A DNA stretch of 51,035 bases from NCBI GenBank assembly GCA_017442735.1, contig JAFRZE010000041.1, positions 1 to 51,035 on the forward strand, read 5' to 3'. The stretch is from Bacillota bacterium (GTDB taxonomy: Bacteria > Bacillota > Clostridia > Lachnospirales > Bianqueaceae). A program made the translations under genes and the position numbers. Each line of letters starts with the position of its first letter. Position 1 is the first letter of the stretch. The notes beneath the pieces were generated by a model. The model saw nothing but the letters and a program-made list of their open reading frames with translations. It had not been told where the DNA came from and did no database searches. Shown in pieces: positions 15,818 through 24,745 of the stretch.

Positions 15818-18073
15818 TCAGAGAACCGTCAGAGAACAGGGTTTCTCTGAAGATGTCTCGGTGCGGACGCAGCCATCCTGCTTCTTTACAACGCAGGTCA
15901 TGGCTGCGTTTCCTTTTGTATCAGGGATCGTGACTGTGACCTCAGCGCCTTCCGCAAGATCGTAAGCCTGCAGCATCACGTCGTCGGCGTAATCATAGTC
16001 GGGCCGGGTCTCGACCGCGCCAAATGCCAGCACGGTGCCGGGACGCTGAAGTAGCGGCAGGGACAGGAAATCAAAAGTCCCCTTATGCCAGCCGTGGCTG
16101 ACTTTCTCTCCCGTGAGGATGTTGAGCCAGGTCCCTTCCGGTACATAGTACGTGACTTCGCCCGAAGAGGAGAAGACCGGTGCTGCCAGGAGGGCGTCGC
16201 CCAGCATATACTGCCGGTCAAGCGTCTCGCAGGCCGGATCGTCCGGGAACTCCAGCATCATGGGTCGCATCATCGGGACGCCGGTCTCGTGCGCTTCCAC
16301 GGCCTTGGCGTACAGATAAGGCATCAGACGGCATTTGAGACGGGTGAACTTCCGGACGACGTCGACGCTTTCCTCATCAAAGAGCCACGGGACCCGGTAG
16401 CTGGAGGAACCGTGCAGACGGCTGTGGCTGGAAAGAAGACCGAAAGCCACCCACCGCTTGTACACATCGGCCGGTGCTGTCTGCTCAAAGCCGGAAATGT
16501 CATGACTCCAGAAGCCAAAGCCGCTGTGCGACATGGAAAGGCCGGCGCGAAGGGTCTCCGCCATAGAGATATAGGAGGCGCTGTTGTCTCCGCCCCAGTG
16601 AAGCGGGAACTGCTGGCTGCCAGCGGTCGCGCTGCGGGCAAAGAGGACAGCTTCTCCCTCACCGCGCTCCTCCTTCAAAAGGTCAAAGACCATCTTGTTG
16701 TAGAGGAACGTATAGTAGTTATGCATTTTCAAAGGATCGGAGCCGTCGAAATAGGCAATGTCTCTGACCGGAATGCGTTCGCCGAAATCGGTTTTGAGCG
16801 CGTCCACGCCCATACGAAGCAGATCCCGGAGTTTTCCGGCATACCATGCGCGGGCAGAAGGATTCGTGACATCCAGGATGCCCATGCCCGCCTGCCACAT
16901 GTCGGTCTGCCAGACGTCACCTCCGGTCTTTTTCAGCAGATAACCGTTCTTTGCTCCTTCCGCGAAAAGTTCCGAGCGCTGGCCGATATACGGGTTGATC
17001 CAGCAGCAGATGTGAAGCCCCTTTTCATGATACCGTTTCAGCATGGCCTCGGGATCGGGGAAGGTATCCGGATCCCAGACAAAGTCACACCAGCGGTAGC
17101 CCCGCATCCAGAAGCAGTCAAAGTGAAAAACGCTTAACGGGATATCCCGCTCTGCCATACCGTTAATAAAGGAAGAGGTCGTCTTTTCATCGTAATCCGT
17201 GGTAAATGAAGTGGAAAGCCACAGGCCGAAGCTCCAGGCCGGCGGCAGTGCCGGACGACCGGTGAGGGCTGTGTAGAGTTCCAGGATGCCCTTGGGTGTT
17301 TTTCCATAGATGATATCGTAGGTCAAGGATTCCCCGGATACGGAAAACTGCACCCGTTCTACCTTTTCACTGGCGACTTCAAAGGAAACATCCGACGATT
17401 CTTCGACAAATACTCCATAGCCCCGGTTCGTCATATAGAAGGGAATGTTCTTATAGGTCAGCTCGCTGGCGGTACCGCCGTCCGCGTTCCACATGGTGAT
17501 CTCCTGGCCGTTTTTGACGTAAGGAGTGAAACGTTCGCCCAGTCCGTAGATGTTTTCTCCCACATCCAGCATAAGGCTTTCCACCATATACGGATCAGCC
17601 GGGGGCATGATGGAACCGGTGATGCCGGTTTTTTTCAGGATATGGGCCATGCCGTGATAGCCGCTGGTCGTCAGGAGTTTCCCGTCTCCCAGAAAGTCGA
17701 CCTGCCAGCTGCCGGCTTCCTTGGATACGCGGGCTTCCAGGCTCCCGTTTACGTAGGAGATGGAAGTTGGCGTCTCGTTGATTTCGGGAGCAACGGGCTC
17801 CTCGAAAGTTTCAAAGGAAGGGCCTCTGTCCTGTACGCCCGAGAAGTGACTGATCTTCACTCGGATCACATTTTTCCTGGGTGAGGAGAAAGTCACATCC
17901 AGAGTGGCGCTGTTCAGGATGTCGCCGCGGCCGCGGACCGGTTTGGTGGCGGCGAGGATGTTCAGCGCGGGCCTTCCTGACGGGTCGGTGACGCGCGCGG
18001 ACTCGATATATTGCGTGGCGAAATGGGGATCCATTTCCGGCTTGATATGCCAGTAACCGTTGGTAAATTTCAT
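15818..18073 (-). CDS. yicI: Alpha-xylosidase, glycoside hydrolase family 31
   Basis: 751 residues, close to E. coli YicI (772). Nucleophile D429 in DALKTDFGER and acid/base D496 in HWGGDNSAS are intact; FHFDCFWMRGYRWCDF and GFGFWSHDISGF are GH31 signatures typical of the YicI group. No signal peptide, so it should release alpha-xylose from imported xyloglucan oligosaccharides such as isoprimeverose. No transporter or xylose gene is adjacent. A GGGAG site precedes the ATG, and its own promoter lies upstream. Confidence 0.88.
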   Translation of the reverse strand: MKFTNGYWHIKPEMDPHFATQYIESARVTDPSGRPALNILAATKPVRGRGDILNSATLDVTFSSPRKNVIRVKISHFSGVQDRGPSFETFEEPVAPEINETPTSISYVNGSLEARVSKEAGSWQVDFLGDGKLLTTSGYHGMAHILKKTGITGSIMPPADPYMVESLMLDVGENIYGLGERFTPYVKNGQEITMWNADGGTASELTYKNIPFYMTNRGYGVFVEESSDVSFEVASEKVERVQFSVSGESLTYDIIYGKTPKGILELYTALTGRPALPPAWSFGLWLSTSFTTDYDEKTTSSFINGMAERDIPLSVFHFDCFWMRGYRWCDFVWDPDTFPDPEAMLKRYHEKGLHICCWINPYIGQRSELFAEGAKNGYLLKKTGGDVWQTDMWQAGMGILDVTNPSARAWYAGKLRDLLRMGVDALKTDFGERIPVRDIAYFDGSDPLKMHNYYTFLYNKMVFDLLKEERGEGEAVLFARSATAGSQQFPLHWGGDNSASYISMAETLRAGLSMSHSGFGFWSHDISGFEQTAPADVYKRWVAFGLLSSHSRLHGSSSYRVPWLFDEESVDVVRKFTRLKCRLMPYLYAKAVEAHETGVPMMRPMMLEFPDDPACETLDRQYMLGDALLAAPVFSSSGEVTYYVPEGTWLNILTGEKVSHGWHKGTFDFLSLPLLQRPGTVLAFGAVETRPDYDYADDVMLQAYDLAEGAEVTVTIPDTKGNAAMTCVVKKQDGCVRTETSSEKPCSLTVL

Positions 18074-18122
18074 CAGAATGCTCCCTTCTGTTTACGAGCG
18101 AGGGTAATAGTTGGTTTTCTTC

Positions 18123-18151
18123 ATTGTAATTCACAAATCTTTTCTTTGCAA
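18123..18151 (-). promoter_or_regulatory. Sigma-A promoter for the alpha-xylosidase gene
   Basis: On the minus strand TTGCAA (18146-18151), 17 bases, TACAAT (18123-18128), about 50 bases upstream of the start at 18073. Confidence 0.55.
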
Positions 18152-18224
18152 TACAGCAGAAATCTTTCCTTTGTGCGCAGGATTGTGATACAATAGAGAA
18201 CATAATACTTCGAGGAGAGGTGCT

Positions 18225-18944
18225 ATGAGTCGAAAGAAGAAAAAGGAATCCGCACAGAAGAGCCGAGGATCTTCGTTGAAGATCCTTTTGATCGTGCAGA
18301 TCGTGATCATCCTGGGTCTGGGCGGAACGATCGGATACTTTTTGCTGAATAACGGAAGCGGAGCGATCGGCGCTGGTAACGGCCGGAAGGATACACAGGA
18401 AGTAACCTATGAAGAACTGGAAACAACTGATATCCTTCCGCAGGAGCAGATCGCCGAGATGTCGCTGGAGGAAGCCGCGGCGGAAACCGCGAAAGGCTTT
18501 CTGACGCTTTATCATAACTGTGATCCGAAGGCCGGAGACTATCTCCGTGGTGGAGAAGGTCTGTCGTTCCCGGAGATCCAGGCCGAAATCGCAAGGAGCA
18601 TGACCTTTGAGATCGGAGAGACCCGTCTGGTGGAGAATGAGGACGGATTTACCTACGCCCTCGTGGAAGTGACGATCGAGACGGTCAGCTTCGAAGCTGC
18701 CTACGAAGACGCGAAGAAGGAATTTTCCGAAGACGCTGATTCCACTGAGATCCTGACCAAGGTGACGGAAAAGCTGAAAGAATACGCAGCCTCAGAGCGG
18801 GACAGCTTTGTGATCGATATCATGGTACTCGATTATGTGAACTCCAGAGAGATCCTGATGGATTCGAACCTGTCAGACGCCATCACGGGCGGACTTCTGA
18901 CCTATATGGAGGAAAGGCTGGAAGGAGGCGAGGACGATGAGTAA
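18225..18944 (+). CDS. Membrane-anchored protein of unknown function
   Basis: 239 residues. A lysine-rich cytoplasmic start, one membrane helix at residues ~20-42 (LLIVQIVIILGLGGTIGYFLL), then a ~195-residue acidic outer domain that I do not recognise. CGAGGAGAGG precedes the ATG, and TACAAT lies about 30 bases further up. The next gene overlaps its last eight bases and also encodes a secreted protein, so the two products probably act together at the cell surface. Confidence 0.7.
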   Translation: MSRKKKKESAQKSRGSSLKILLIVQIVIILGLGGTIGYFLLNNGSGAIGAGNGRKDTQEVTYEELETTDILPQEQIAEMSLEEAAAETAKGFLTLYHNCDPKAGDYLRGGEGLSFPEIQAEIARSMTFEIGETRLVENEDGFTYALVEVTIETVSFEAAYEDAKKEFSEDADSTEILTKVTEKLKEYAASERDSFVIDIMVLDYVNSREILMDSNLSDAITGGLLTYMEERLEGGEDDE

Positions 18945-21900
18945 AAAGATCATCAGTATCGTACTTTGTCTCGCGATCCTTCTGGGGATCATTCCTCCCA
19001 TCAAGGCATCGGCGTATATGCCGGAAGAAAAGCCGGAGTACATCCAGGGACAATTTGAATACCGGATGGAAGGCGAGGACAGAACGGTAGTTCATAAAAT
19101 GGATGCTGTACTGGAAAACAATACTGATATCTATGTTTCAGCTGAGGACGCCGCCAAGCTGGCTGGTTTTTCTGTGAAACATATTACCGGGAAATATACT
19201 TTTTACCGACCGGGCGAGGAGATCTGGAGCACGCTGCTCCTTACCATGACGGAAAACGGCGAATGCCGGAACGGACAGCTGATCGTTCCCTATTATGACG
19301 ATCCTTCCGGGAACCGATGGTATGGCCTGGTGCATCTTTTATACTATCTCCGCGCTCAGTTTGTCATCGATAAGGAAGGCGGCGAAAAAGGAGAAGATGA
19401 GGTCGCTGTCATCTTTCAGGCGGAAGCAAAAGACCTGCTGACCGTTATGGAGGATTTTGAAAAAGAATTGAACGACCTGAGACTGGATCAGAGTGTGCTT
19501 TATATTTCCGGAGGCGCTGCGGCAACTACGCTGGAAGCCTCTTTCAGTGTCGTTTGTGACGGTGGATTTGACGCCCGGATCTTTCTCGGGATCATAGGCG
19601 CCAATATGATCGTTGAAGAGCAATATCAAAACGCTCTTCTTACCCTTGCGGCCGAGAATTCGGAATATATCGTCAATAATGATGAGAATGAGCTGCTGGA
19701 GATCCTCGAGAGCCTGCATTATGATCTGAGTGATCCCTGGACCGCTGAAATGGTCAGTATCGGCGGTATTCCGAATGACATGATCGAGTGGATGAACATG
19801 TTGGACGGGTCGGAAGATTTCCCGGCAAAAGTGATCGCAACACAGCTTGATATTACGGAAGAGACACTTCAGACTTTTGATCATCTGAGTACAGCGGCAG
19901 AAGTGATCGGCGATATGACAGAGGCGATCTCCGCTTTCTATAATTATATGGATGTTGCTGAGCGCAGTAAAGGATGGAAGGAGAGTTTCGTCAAAGGACT
20001 GGAGCTGCTTACAGAGATAGAAAAAAAGGATTTTCATTCAAATGATTCGATCGACCGGTTGAAAAAAGCGGCAACTAACCTTTTCAACGAATATAAAGAT
20101 CCCATCAAGGCGGCTGAAGATGCTGTCTGGGCACAGGGAGCCGCCTTTTTCGGTAAAAAGGCCATGACCCTGATGGGCCCGGCAGGAGCGCTTTTTGGGA
20201 TCCTGGATAGCTGCATTGGGATCGCGACGGCCATTTTTGACGAAGAAGTCCAGGCTGGAAAGACGACTTACATGGTCGACTGCCTGATGGATGTAGGCAA
20301 TGCTGCCAATAAGTACCTATCAGTCGAGATCAGCAAAGCGGAAGAAGAAGCGCGGAATAAAGGATATGTTTCCCAGAAGACGCTGGATCGGATCCGGGCC
20401 TGGGCGATCATGGCGGTACGAGTCACACAGAGGACTTATGCCTATGTCTATTCTCTGGAAAAAACGAATGATAAGAATTTCGAGAATACAGAGAAAGCCA
20501 AAATGGCACGGGAAGTCATGACGAGAGCACTGGGCATGATGAGTGTAATCACAGAAAGCGAAAAGTATGATAAAAACCTGATGCCTCTTTCAGGTGCGAA
20601 CTCTACATCCATGCTTTCGAATGAGCCGCTGCAAAGGCGTGAAGATATTTCCGAATCCACCTGGCGCACCTGCTATGTCGGCGGCGAAGTCCTGGATGAC
20701 GAGACGGACGAACCCATCATGGACGCCAGGATCGATGTTTACCGCAGTGATAACCCGGATGTTGTCTTTGCGGGAGCGTCCACGGATAACGCGGGACACT
20801 GGGATATCAAACTGGACAACCGGTATGACTACACCTTTGTTTTCAAAGCAGAAGACGAGGAACATGTGGAATACCAGATCACCTATGAAGGAACATCCGT
20901 AGAAGAAATCGACGCGAAAGAGAACTACGTTTATTTCTATACCCGTATGTCGAAAGGTCTGGAAGAGCTCTTCTACGCGTACCTGCGGGCTAACGTGGTT
21001 CCGAAGATCGGCACCTGTGACGGAGCCTCGTTCTCCACGCCGCTGGGAGATAAAGCGATGGGGACGAATGGCGGCACCGGTCTTTTAAGTGCCTTGGTGG
21101 ATGATCTGGATAACGATGGATCCCTGGAGATGGTGACCGTGACTGTATCGGTAAGGAACAATTCATCAAATGAGATCTGCTATCTGGTCTTCGAGAGCGA
21201 CCGACCGATCGTGGCAGTGGATATAGATCTCTACGAACTTGTTGACGGAAAGGACGGCAAGGAAGTCGTTCATGCCGACGGGCCGCGGAATATCGGATAT
21301 ATGGAAACGGAAAGCTACGGATCCATTGGTATCTATGCATGCCAGTGGGAAGGGATCACGTATTTCTATGGTGGCAGCGTCATGGATGACATGACGACTT
21401 ATGGGCCGCACGCGACTGCCATCTATCATCCGGAAGAAGGGAAACTGACCTTCGATTTTGTCGCCGGCGGCACCTGGGGACAGGGACTTCCGGGCACCGA
21501 TGACAATGAAAGAATGGGCGCCAGGAAGATGGATCTGACGAATACGATTTTTGACTCGAATGTTAAAAGCCATCTGGAAAAAATCAGCGCACTGAATTTT
21601 GAGCTCACAGATTCCAGTTATAAAAACGCGACTGTTAAGGTGACGATCACCGACATGACCTATCTGCTGGAAGCGCTGGAAAAGGATTACAAGACGATCC
21701 GTGACCGGGCGAAAGAGTTCCTTGCCCTTCTTGATGAGAACGAGAAGAAAGCGAAGGCGGAGATCGAGGAGAACATCCAGAAGCTGGAGGCGGCGATGAA
21801 TTCCGCGGCTGGTCAGACAGCCAGACAGATCATCGATTATATTTCATCGACTTCCGGCAAAGCCCTGACGATGACCTATGAAGACGCGTCGGATGACGGA

Positions 21901-22194
21901 AGCTATACAGCCGCCTATAAAACCGATGATAAAGCCCAGGTCCATATCAAGGTCAACGCGGATGGGAAGATCGAATTCCTGACGACGGAAGCACGTGACT
22001 TTCACCAGACGGAAGAGTGGATCGCACTGAAAGACGCCATCCTGACAGTCGCAGCCCTTGGGCTCCCGCAGGATGCCATTTCCGCGTTCTCCGGAGAACT
22101 GGCCATGCAGTCCTATGATGAGGTTTATAACGGGTACGAGATCCTGGTTCATAATATCGACAACTTCTATATAGGGATCAGCGTAGCTGACTAG
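18937..22194 (+). CDS. Large secreted protein with stalk-like and carboxypeptidase-regulatory-like domains
   Basis: 1085 residues. A signal peptide (MSKKIISIVLCLAILLGIIP, cleavage probably after KASA) is followed by a segment like the copper amine oxidase N-terminal/stalk domain (DIYVSAEDAAKLAGFSV, residues ~65-145). A long helical middle comes next, then a CarboxypepD_reg-like beta sandwich near residues 575-670 (VGGEVLDDETDEPIMDARIDV), and a calcium-loop-like VDDLDNDGSLEMV. A coiled coil (ENEKKAKAEIEENIQKLEAA) lies near residues 930-960. No anchor is seen. Overlaps the upstream membrane protein gene by eight bases. Function unknown; domain calls are pattern-based. Confidence 0.7.
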   Translation: MSKKIISIVLCLAILLGIIPPIKASAYMPEEKPEYIQGQFEYRMEGEDRTVVHKMDAVLENNTDIYVSAEDAAKLAGFSVKHITGKYTFYRPGEEIWSTLLLTMTENGECRNGQLIVPYYDDPSGNRWYGLVHLLYYLRAQFVIDKEGGEKGEDEVAVIFQAEAKDLLTVMEDFEKELNDLRLDQSVLYISGGAAATTLEASFSVVCDGGFDARIFLGIIGANMIVEEQYQNALLTLAAENSEYIVNNDENELLEILESLHYDLSDPWTAEMVSIGGIPNDMIEWMNMLDGSEDFPAKVIATQLDITEETLQTFDHLSTAAEVIGDMTEAISAFYNYMDVAERSKGWKESFVKGLELLTEIEKKDFHSNDSIDRLKKAATNLFNEYKDPIKAAEDAVWAQGAAFFGKKAMTLMGPAGALFGILDSCIGIATAIFDEEVQAGKTTYMVDCLMDVGNAANKYLSVEISKAEEEARNKGYVSQKTLDRIRAWAIMAVRVTQRTYAYVYSLEKTNDKNFENTEKAKMAREVMTRALGMMSVITESEKYDKNLMPLSGANSTSMLSNEPLQRREDISESTWRTCYVGGEVLDDETDEPIMDARIDVYRSDNPDVVFAGASTDNAGHWDIKLDNRYDYTFVFKAEDEEHVEYQITYEGTSVEEIDAKENYVYFYTRMSKGLEELFYAYLRANVVPKIGTCDGASFSTPLGDKAMGTNGGTGLLSALVDDLDNDGSLEMVTVTVSVRNNSSNEICYLVFESDRPIVAVDIDLYELVDGKDGKEVVHADGPRNIGYMETESYGSIGIYACQWEGITYFYGGSVMDDMTTYGPHATAIYHPEEGKLTFDFVAGGTWGQGLPGTDDNERMGARKMDLTNTIFDSNVKSHLEKISALNFELTDSSYKNATVKVTITDMTYLLEALEKDYKTIRDRAKEFLALLDENEKKAKAEIEENIQKLEAAMNSAAGQTARQIIDYISSTSGKALTMTYEDASDDGSYTAAYKTDDKAQVHIKVNADGKIEFLTTEARDFHQTEEWIALKDAILTVAALGLPQDAISAFSGELAMQSYDEVYNGYEILVHNIDNFYIGISVAD

Positions 22195-22315
22195 TGCAGC
22201 TGATCAGCAGAGCTGATTAGACAAAAAAACAGACCGGTTACACAAAATTCCGTGTGCCGGACGAGACATAATATATGATGTCAGTATACGGCAAATACAA
22301 AGGAGGTGCATGTAA

Positions 22316-23317
22316 ATGCCAGAGAGTGGAGGCCAGGAGAACAAGGTGAAAAAACTGGTCCGGATCGTCTTCGCGGCGATCATCGTGATCATCGTATTGA
22401 CCACGGTCGCCGGCGGGTTCTACAGAGTCGATGAGCAGGAAGCGGCCGTCGTCACGATGTTCGGAAAAGTCATCCGGACGGATACGGCCGGTCTGTACTT
22501 CAAGATCCCGTGGGTACAGCACGTGTATAAGGTCGATACGACCACACACGGTACCGGGATCGGATATGTCGTGGACAACGACGGACAGGAGTTTACCATC
22601 GATACGGAAAGTGTCATGATCACTTCTGACTTTAATCTGATCGACATCGATTTCTATATGGAATATCGCGTATCGGATCCGGTCGCTTATCTTTATAATT
22701 CCAGCGATCCGGAACTGATCCTGAAGAACATCGCACAGGCAGCGATCCGTTCCACAGTGATCGATTTTACCGTGGATGAGGCGATCACGACCGGTAAAGC
22801 ACAGATCCAGGCGATCGTCAAACAGAAGATGCAGGATGAACTCGCCAAACAGAATATCGGCCTGCAGATCATCAATATCACGGTACAGGACGCGGAACCG
22901 CCCACCCAGGAGATCGTACAGGCGTTTAAGGCGGTAGAAACGGCGAAACAGGGCAAGGATACCGCGATCAACAACGCCAACAAATACAAAAACGAACAAA
23001 TCCCCGCGGCAGAAGCCAGCGCGGACCAGATCGTGCAGAAGGCGGAAGCCCAGAAAGCAGCCCGTATCGCGGAGGCAGAAGGCCAGGTAGCGAGATTCAA
23101 CGCCATGTACGAGCAGTATAGACTGAATCCGCTGATCACCAAACAGCGTCTGTTCTATGAGATGCTGGAAGAGGTACTGCCGGACGTCAAGGTGATCATC
23201 ACGGACGGTACGACAGAGACTATGCTGCCGCTGGAGAGCTTTGTGCAGGAAGAACCGGAGACGACAGATTTAACAAGAACGATCCCGGAAACGGAAGAGG
23301 AAGGAGGAAATGAGTGA
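22316..23317 (+). CDS. hflK: HflK-like SPFH/band 7 membrane protein
   Basis: 333 residues. One membrane helix at about 12-34, then a band 7 domain opening YRVDEQEAAVVTMFGKVIR and GLYFKIPWVQHVYKVDT, then a coiled coil rich in alanine and glutamate (SADQIVQKAEAQKAARIAEAEG). The C-terminus is acidic. In E. coli HflK and HflC form a cage around FtsH and modulate membrane protein degradation; no ftsH is in the window. AAAGGAGGTG precedes the ATG. Order and overlap with the next gene support the HflK/HflC assignment. Confidence 0.85.
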   Translation: MPESGGQENKVKKLVRIVFAAIIVIIVLTTVAGGFYRVDEQEAAVVTMFGKVIRTDTAGLYFKIPWVQHVYKVDTTTHGTGIGYVVDNDGQEFTIDTESVMITSDFNLIDIDFYMEYRVSDPVAYLYNSSDPELILKNIAQAAIRSTVIDFTVDEAITTGKAQIQAIVKQKMQDELAKQNIGLQIINITVQDAEPPTQEIVQAFKAVETAKQGKDTAINNANKYKNEQIPAAEASADQIVQKAEAQKAARIAEAEGQVARFNAMYEQYRLNPLITKQRLFYEMLEEVLPDVKVIITDGTTETMLPLESFVQEEPETTDLTRTIPETEEEGGNE

Positions 23318-24210
23318 TGAAGAAAACGATCGGTAAATTCTTTGGTATCGTCATCGTTTTTCTGCTGGTTCTGGTCGCGGCTAATTCGATGTATACCGTA
23401 CAGCCGAATCAGTACGTGGCAGTTCGTCAGTTCGGACGGATCGTCAGTATAGAATCAGAGCCCGGACTGAAGTTCAAGATTCCCTTTATTCAGAACATCC
23501 AGCGCATTTCCGCCGCGACACATCTGTATGATGTGACTCCTTCCGATGTCATCACCCGCGACAAGAAAAGCATGATCGCAGATAACTACGTGCTTTGGAA
23601 AGTCGTCGATCCTGTGAAATATATCCGTACACTGGAAGCAGTGAACGGAAGAGCGGAAGAACGTATCGACGCCGCTGTCTACAACGCGCTGAAGAATGTT
23701 ATTTCTTCCATGACACAGGACGAGGTGATCGAGGCCAGAGGTGATGAACTGACGGAGCTTCTTACTGTGGAGGCCAACTCGGACATCAGCGAGTACGGAA
23801 TCCTGATCATCACCGCGGAAGTCAAGGCGCTCGACCTGCCGGATGACAACAAATCCGCTGTCTATGACAGAATGATCTCCGAGCGTCAGAATATCGCGGC
23901 TTCCTATACCGCGCAGGGCGAAGCGGAAGCTCAGAAGATCCGCAATGAGGCGGATAAGGAAGTAACGGTCATGGTAGCCGACGCAAAAAAGAACGCCGAG
24001 ATCCTGGTGGCGGAAGGCGAAGCGGAATATATGAGGATCCTGCAGGAAGCCTACAATACGGAGGACAAAGCAGATTTCTATAACTATATTCGTTCGCTCG
24101 ACGCGCTGAAGGTTTCGCTCGGCGGCGGGAATAAGACGATCATTCTGGATAAAGATTCTGAACTGGCGAAGATCCTCTACGGACCGGGCGCCGGTACGGA
24201 CAGCAAATAG
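23317..24210 (+). CDS. hflC: HflC-like SPFH/band 7 membrane protein
   Basis: 297 residues. N-terminal membrane helix (FFGIVIVFLLVLVAANSMY), then VQPNQYVAVRQFGRIV and GLKFKIPFIQNIQRI of the band 7 domain, EARGDELTELL, and a coiled coil with EGEAEYMRILQEAY typical of HflC. The start shares one base with the hflK stop (TGATG); a GTG three bases earlier is also possible. AAGGAGGA lies eight bases upstream. Expected to form the alternating HflK-HflC ring in the membrane. Confidence 0.85.
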   Translation: MKKTIGKFFGIVIVFLLVLVAANSMYTVQPNQYVAVRQFGRIVSIESEPGLKFKIPFIQNIQRISAATHLYDVTPSDVITRDKKSMIADNYVLWKVVDPVKYIRTLEAVNGRAEERIDAAVYNALKNVISSMTQDEVIEARGDELTELLTVEANSDISEYGILIITAEVKALDLPDDNKSAVYDRMISERQNIAASYTAQGEAEAQKIRNEADKEVTVMVADAKKNAEILVAEGEAEYMRILQEAYNTEDKADFYNYIRSLDALKVSLGGGNKTIILDKDSELAKILYGPGAGTDSK

Positions 24211-24213
24211 TTC

Positions 24214-24609
24214 TTAGCGATAAGCGACGGCTTCGATCTCGATGTCCGCGTTTTTCGCGAGTCCGGAGACTTCCACACAGACCCGGGCGGGCGGTTCGAT
24301 CCCTTCGAAGAATGAACCATAGACAGCATTGACTGTCGGGAAAGCCGCCATGTCTGTGATATAGACCCGGCAATGAAGAATTTTGGCCATGGAACTGCCG
24401 CAGCCTTCCAATAAGGCACGGAGGTTTTCCATGGCTTTCTTCGTCTGTGCGGCGATATCACCGGGGATAAGTTCGTTGGTTACCGGATCGATCGGCAGCT
24501 GAGCGGAGGTGTAGATCAACCCGCCGTATTCCACCGCCTGACGATAAGGACCGACAGCCGCAGGAAGACCTTCGACGCTGATACTCTTCTTTTCAGGTTT
24601 GTCATTCAT
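24214..24609 (-). CDS. ridA: RidA-family enamine/imine deaminase
   Basis: 131 residues, the length of RidA (YjgF/YER057c/UK114). Signature seen in AAVGPYRQAVEYGGLIYTSA, NLRALLEGCGSSM and the conserved arginine in PPARVCVEVSGLAKNADIE. The family hydrolyses reactive 2-aminoacrylate released by PLP enzymes. AAAGGAGG precedes the ATG at 24609; the frame is open to 24675 but without a ribosome site. Convergent with hflC (four-base gap) and divergent from the GrpB fusion. Confidence 0.9.
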   Translation of the reverse strand: MNDKPEKKSISVEGLPAAVGPYRQAVEYGGLIYTSAQLPIDPVTNELIPGDIAAQTKKAMENLRALLEGCGSSMAKILHCRVYITDMAAFPTVNAVYGSFFEGIEPPARVCVEVSGLAKNADIEIEAVAYR

Positions 24610-24646
24610 GGGAAAACCTCCTTTTATCGAAAAATCAGATACTGTG

Positions 24647-24698
24647 AGTATAGCATGACGCAAAATGGCTTGCAATCGGTTTTGGCATGAAGTATGAT
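24647..24698. promoter_or_regulatory. Back-to-back promoters sharing one palindromic -35 box
   Basis: TTGCAA at 24670-24675 is its own reverse complement. To the right, 17 bases on, is TATGAT (24693-24698) for the GrpB fusion gene. To the left on the minus strand, also 17 bases on, is TATACT (24647-24652) for ridA. Both promoters have ideal spacing and appear to use the same six base pairs. Confidence 0.6.
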
Positions 24699-24745
24699 AA
24701 ACTGGATTTGATCGACTACTATTATGACAAGGATGGTGTTTTTAT

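Noticed and set aside
15829..15850. Terminator between pmbA and the alpha-xylosidase
   Set aside because: A perfect eight-base stem exists but no T-run follows on either strand and it lies in coding sequence.
16085..17137. Long open frame (350 codons) on the plus strand
   Set aside because: It lies wholly antisense to the GH31 gene, whose catalytic motifs and length are intact; no ribosome site or family signal.
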